Of a DNA stretch of 64,000 nt, positions 61,855-64,000 are shown piece by piece (position 1 is the first letter of the stretch; every line of letters starts with the position of its first letter). The DNA is from Oxytricha trifallax. Its lineage: Eukaryota; Ciliophora; Spirotrichea; Sporadotrichida; Oxytrichidae. The stretch spans positions 1-64,000 of the forward strand of contig ARYC01017705.1 in NCBI GenBank assembly GCA_000711775.1, read 5' to 3'. The notes under the pieces are model-generated. The model was not told the origin of the DNA, did not search any database, and saw only the letters and a program-made list of their open reading frames with translations. A program made the position numbers and the translations under genes.

Positions 61855-62200
61855 ATCCAATATTAGATTTGAATAATAATTTTTGATTAGAAATTGATTT
61901 ATCACAACCTAAATATGGAGTATGTTAACCTAAATATGGAGTTTGTTAACTTAAATCATATGAATTTTAAACATCAGTCTTTCTATTATTTCTCTCAAGC
62001 CTTATTTTTTATTTAAATTATATTTATGTCATTAAAATCCTTCTTCATCCATCAACAACTTCTTCAACTACATCTTCGTCAACATCAACTATAAACCTAA
62101 ACCTCTAAAGTTTTTTAAGAATGTGAACAGAAAAAACCTAGCAACCACTATTCAGGCAATACTACAGTTACAGCTAGAGATCACAATTCTGAAACAAATG
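61855..62200 (+). repeat. Dispersed repeat, copy 2
   Basis: Partner of 57515-57860. Just inside, CCTAAATATGGAGT is duplicated in tandem (61908 and 61929). A forward frame 62123-62335 overlaps the repeat end; because the corresponding region in copy 1 is not open in the same way, it is not called as a gene. Confidence 0.65.
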
Positions 62201-62339
62201 TTTGTTTGCATTAAATGCATAAAAGATTTTCTTAGCAACTTTACATTCAACGCTTTCCTATCTTTTTCACTTTGGGATTATTGCCATAAAAAAATATTGA
62301 AAAATACTAATAAAGATATTAATATGGCGATGTAATTGT

Positions 62340-63410
62340 CGCTATTATTAGTAAAATCTGTGGACATGTAGTTGTAAAAACAAATTCCTATTTAATCATA
62401 GGAACTTGAAGCTTTATCTACAAACTTTATTCTTTTACCTATTTTGGTAACTCAGGACATTGCTTCTCACTTTTGTATCTACATAAATCATTATTACTAA
62501 AATCATGATATCAAATTTAATATACAGTCGCAAGAGAACATTATAATATTATTTTCTTGCAAATTAATCATCTACTTTACCAAATATTTAACATTAAATT
62601 GAGGCATTAGTGTTAATAAATAATACTTCATAATAATGCAATGACCTTTCAATCTACTTGTTTGCATATATTTAGTTGTGTTTTCTCACATAAAATCAAT
62701 TCATTACTTTTTCTCCAAACTTCCTTAAATATAAAGTGAATTAAAATGAATTAAACTATTTATAACGATTATTTCTACATTAAATAATAAGTCTAATCAA
62801 CAATAAAAATCAATCAATTTTTGTGGGAGCAATTTGATTTCTATACTACATTGATTAAAACCATTCTCAAAAATCAATGTTTACCATAAGTATAAACTTT
62901 GAGTTGCTAGATTTCGGTGAATACAGAGAAAAATATCTAGATTTAATATCAAACTATGCAATAATGATGACAAGCATTAAATCATATTTATGATTGAGAA
63001 AGTTTACTGCATATTAATTTAATATGATTATTTTTAATAATATATTAAAAAATATCTAATAATTTTTTGTGCCATATATTGTTAAATGATATAATAAATA
63101 TATTTTAAATGATGTCTTATATTTTAACATCTGTGTAGCAAAAACTAGTTAAATAGAACTCTATACAATATTCGACTTTAATGATAAGATTAATTATGAA
63201 ATATATGAAAAATTAAATTTTTATGAGGTAGAATAGATTATGAAAAATTGTGAGAAGGTGAATGTTAGTAAATGAAATGAAATTAGAAAAAAAATATTTT
63301 ATTTCAATTATCTGTACATAGTACACTTATGAAAATAAGTGGAAATGATTAATTTTAAATGATAATTGATTAAATATTACACAAGTATTTGGAGAATGCT
63401 CATAAAAACC
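62340..63410. other. A+T-rich stretch, no supported gene
   Basis: Nothing recognisable before the gene segment at the right end. Confidence 0.4.
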
Positions 63411-63413
63411 ATA

Positions 63414-63554
63414 TCATAGAGCAGTTAACTTGTTTCCGGTATCATTCATATAATTGGCACATTTCTCCAAAATGTTCAAGTCTTCCTTAATAGTAATAGG
63501 TGTCATTTGAAGTCTGTGTCCTATGCTTCCTATATGTCTTGCTGACTAGCATTG
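63414..63554 (-). CDS. Terminal exon-like segment of a reverse-strand gene
   Basis: Preceded by a clear intron (63555-63594). In one frame it reads SARHIGSIGHRLQMTPITIK then EDLNILEKCANYMNDTGNKL and stops at TGA 63414, with normal composition. In the frame continuous across the splice from the upstream exon it reads NASQQDIQEAQDTDFK and stops at TGA 63503. Which is used depends on the missing upstream part. Richer in G+C than its surroundings. Protein not recognised. Confidence 0.5.
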
Positions 63555-63594
63555 CTAAAATAAAATTGAAAATTAGATATGTGTTGTAACTTAC
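63555..63594 (-). other. Predicted 40 bp intron
   Basis: On the reverse strand it begins GTAAGTTACAACAC and ends ATTTTCAATTTTATTTTAG, i.e. a consensus 5' site, a T-rich tract and AG. Short introns of this size are usual in hypotrich ciliates. The exon edges on both sides are richer in G+C than the intron. Confidence 0.6.
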
Positions 63595-63640
63595 ATATTT
63601 GATGAATAATCAGCCTCCTGATGTTTGCCGTTATATTTAT
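63595..63640 (-). CDS. Upstream exon-like segment
   Basis: Reads NGKHQEADYSSN on the reverse strand up to the GTAAGT splice site. Only about 46 bp, bounded upstream by A+T-rich sequence, as expected where a gene segment meets an eliminated sequence. Confidence 0.4.
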
Positions 63641-63837
63641 TCAATTTTAATGTATTATTATTTTAATTTCTTAAAATCTATTTTATTTTTAATAGATAGT
63701 AGCTTTACTCTATATCCTTATTATAAGGAAGAAGCATTTTCATTTAATAATAATTGCATACATAATCTATGAATATAATTAGTAGAAATAGCATCTTAAT
63801 CACATACAATTCTTTTTACAATATTAATATTCCCTAT

Positions 63838-63990
63838 TCATATTCGTTCATATGATGTATGATGTGCTTGTTTTTTACATCCTTATTGGAGCTGAGGAAT
63901 TCTATCAGTTTCGTATTTATCGCTAATTAGGAATTGAAATTTGTGACATATCATAATATTAGTATTCTTCCTCATTTGCTCATCTCTACA
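63838..63990 (-). CDS. Exon-like segment at the window edge
   Basis: A 50-codon frame to TGA 63838, reading RDEQMRKNTNIMICHKFQFL then DKYETDRIPQLQQGCKKQAH. Polar and charged, with Cys/His, composition unlike the flanking DNA. It probably belongs to the same reverse-strand gene as 63414-63640, with an eliminated sequence or intron at 63641-63837. The gene would continue beyond the right edge. Not recognised. Confidence 0.45.
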
Positions 63991-64000
63991 TCACTTGTTG

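Noticed and set aside
1..64000. Tetrahymena or Euplotes germline origin
   Set aside because: Tetrahymena telomere units are C4A2, not C4A4; Euplotes shares C4A4 but uses TAA as stop and TGA as Cys, whereas TAA and TAG are sense here. AAT/ANT duplications with a zinc finger-kinase gene match TBEs of hypotrichs.

Overview
The window reads as germline (micronuclear) DNA of a hypotrich/stichotrich ciliate of the Oxytricha-Stylonychia-Tetmemena type. The evidence seen is: very A+T-rich DNA with coding-like islands of higher G+C; reading frames that stay open only if TAA and TAG are read as Gln, with TGA as the only stop; and transposons whose ends are C4A4/G4T4 telomere-like repeats with ANT target duplications, the signature of telomere-bearing elements (TBEs). 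The species is not determined. I saw no rRNA, tRNA, CRISPR or bacterial-type operon.

Layout. 1-776 is a foldback repeat. 5111-7452 is an element with roughly 620 bp inverted ends. 9154-9471, 13270-13660, 16057-16350 and 17399-17539 are weak coding-like islands, interspersed with small inverted-repeat elements (13851-14263, 16696-16968). 17684-21960 is a decayed LINE (APE endonuclease plus reverse transcriptase) lying between a 26 bp inverted repeat. 24776-25501 is an inverted repeat with a gene fragment in its loop. 26755-29930 is a gene-like stretch: a reverse-strand membrane-protein-like locus, then two strong forward frames. 30127-34280 is a nearly complete TBE with perfect 117 bp ends. 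40457-44505 is an older, mutated TBE of a different subtype, abutting the end of a third (44600-44862). 45182-46567 holds a long frame and a broken protein kinase gene between diverged direct repeats. 49302-51975 is a coding frame split by a 2.5 kb element with an 8 bp target duplication, which itself carries a 1.18 kb deleted TBE. 54024-54640 is a degraded helical-protein gene. 55727-56037 is a second gene fragment inside an inverted repeat. 63414-64000 is the end of a reverse-strand gene with a recognisable 40 bp intron. The rest is A+T-rich DNA in which I see no supported gene.

How it fits together. In these ciliates, germline genes are kept as macronucleus-destined segments (MDSs) separated by internal eliminated sequences (IESs) and transposons, all removed during development. 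TBE transposase is known in Oxytricha to take part in that removal. The small coding islands are candidate MDSs. The clearest local illustration is 49302-51975: removing the element plus one copy of its 8 bp repeat leaves one continuous in-frame reading. Many frames here change register within a gene. That could be decay, very short IESs, or uncorrected indels in the assembly, and the sequence alone cannot separate these.
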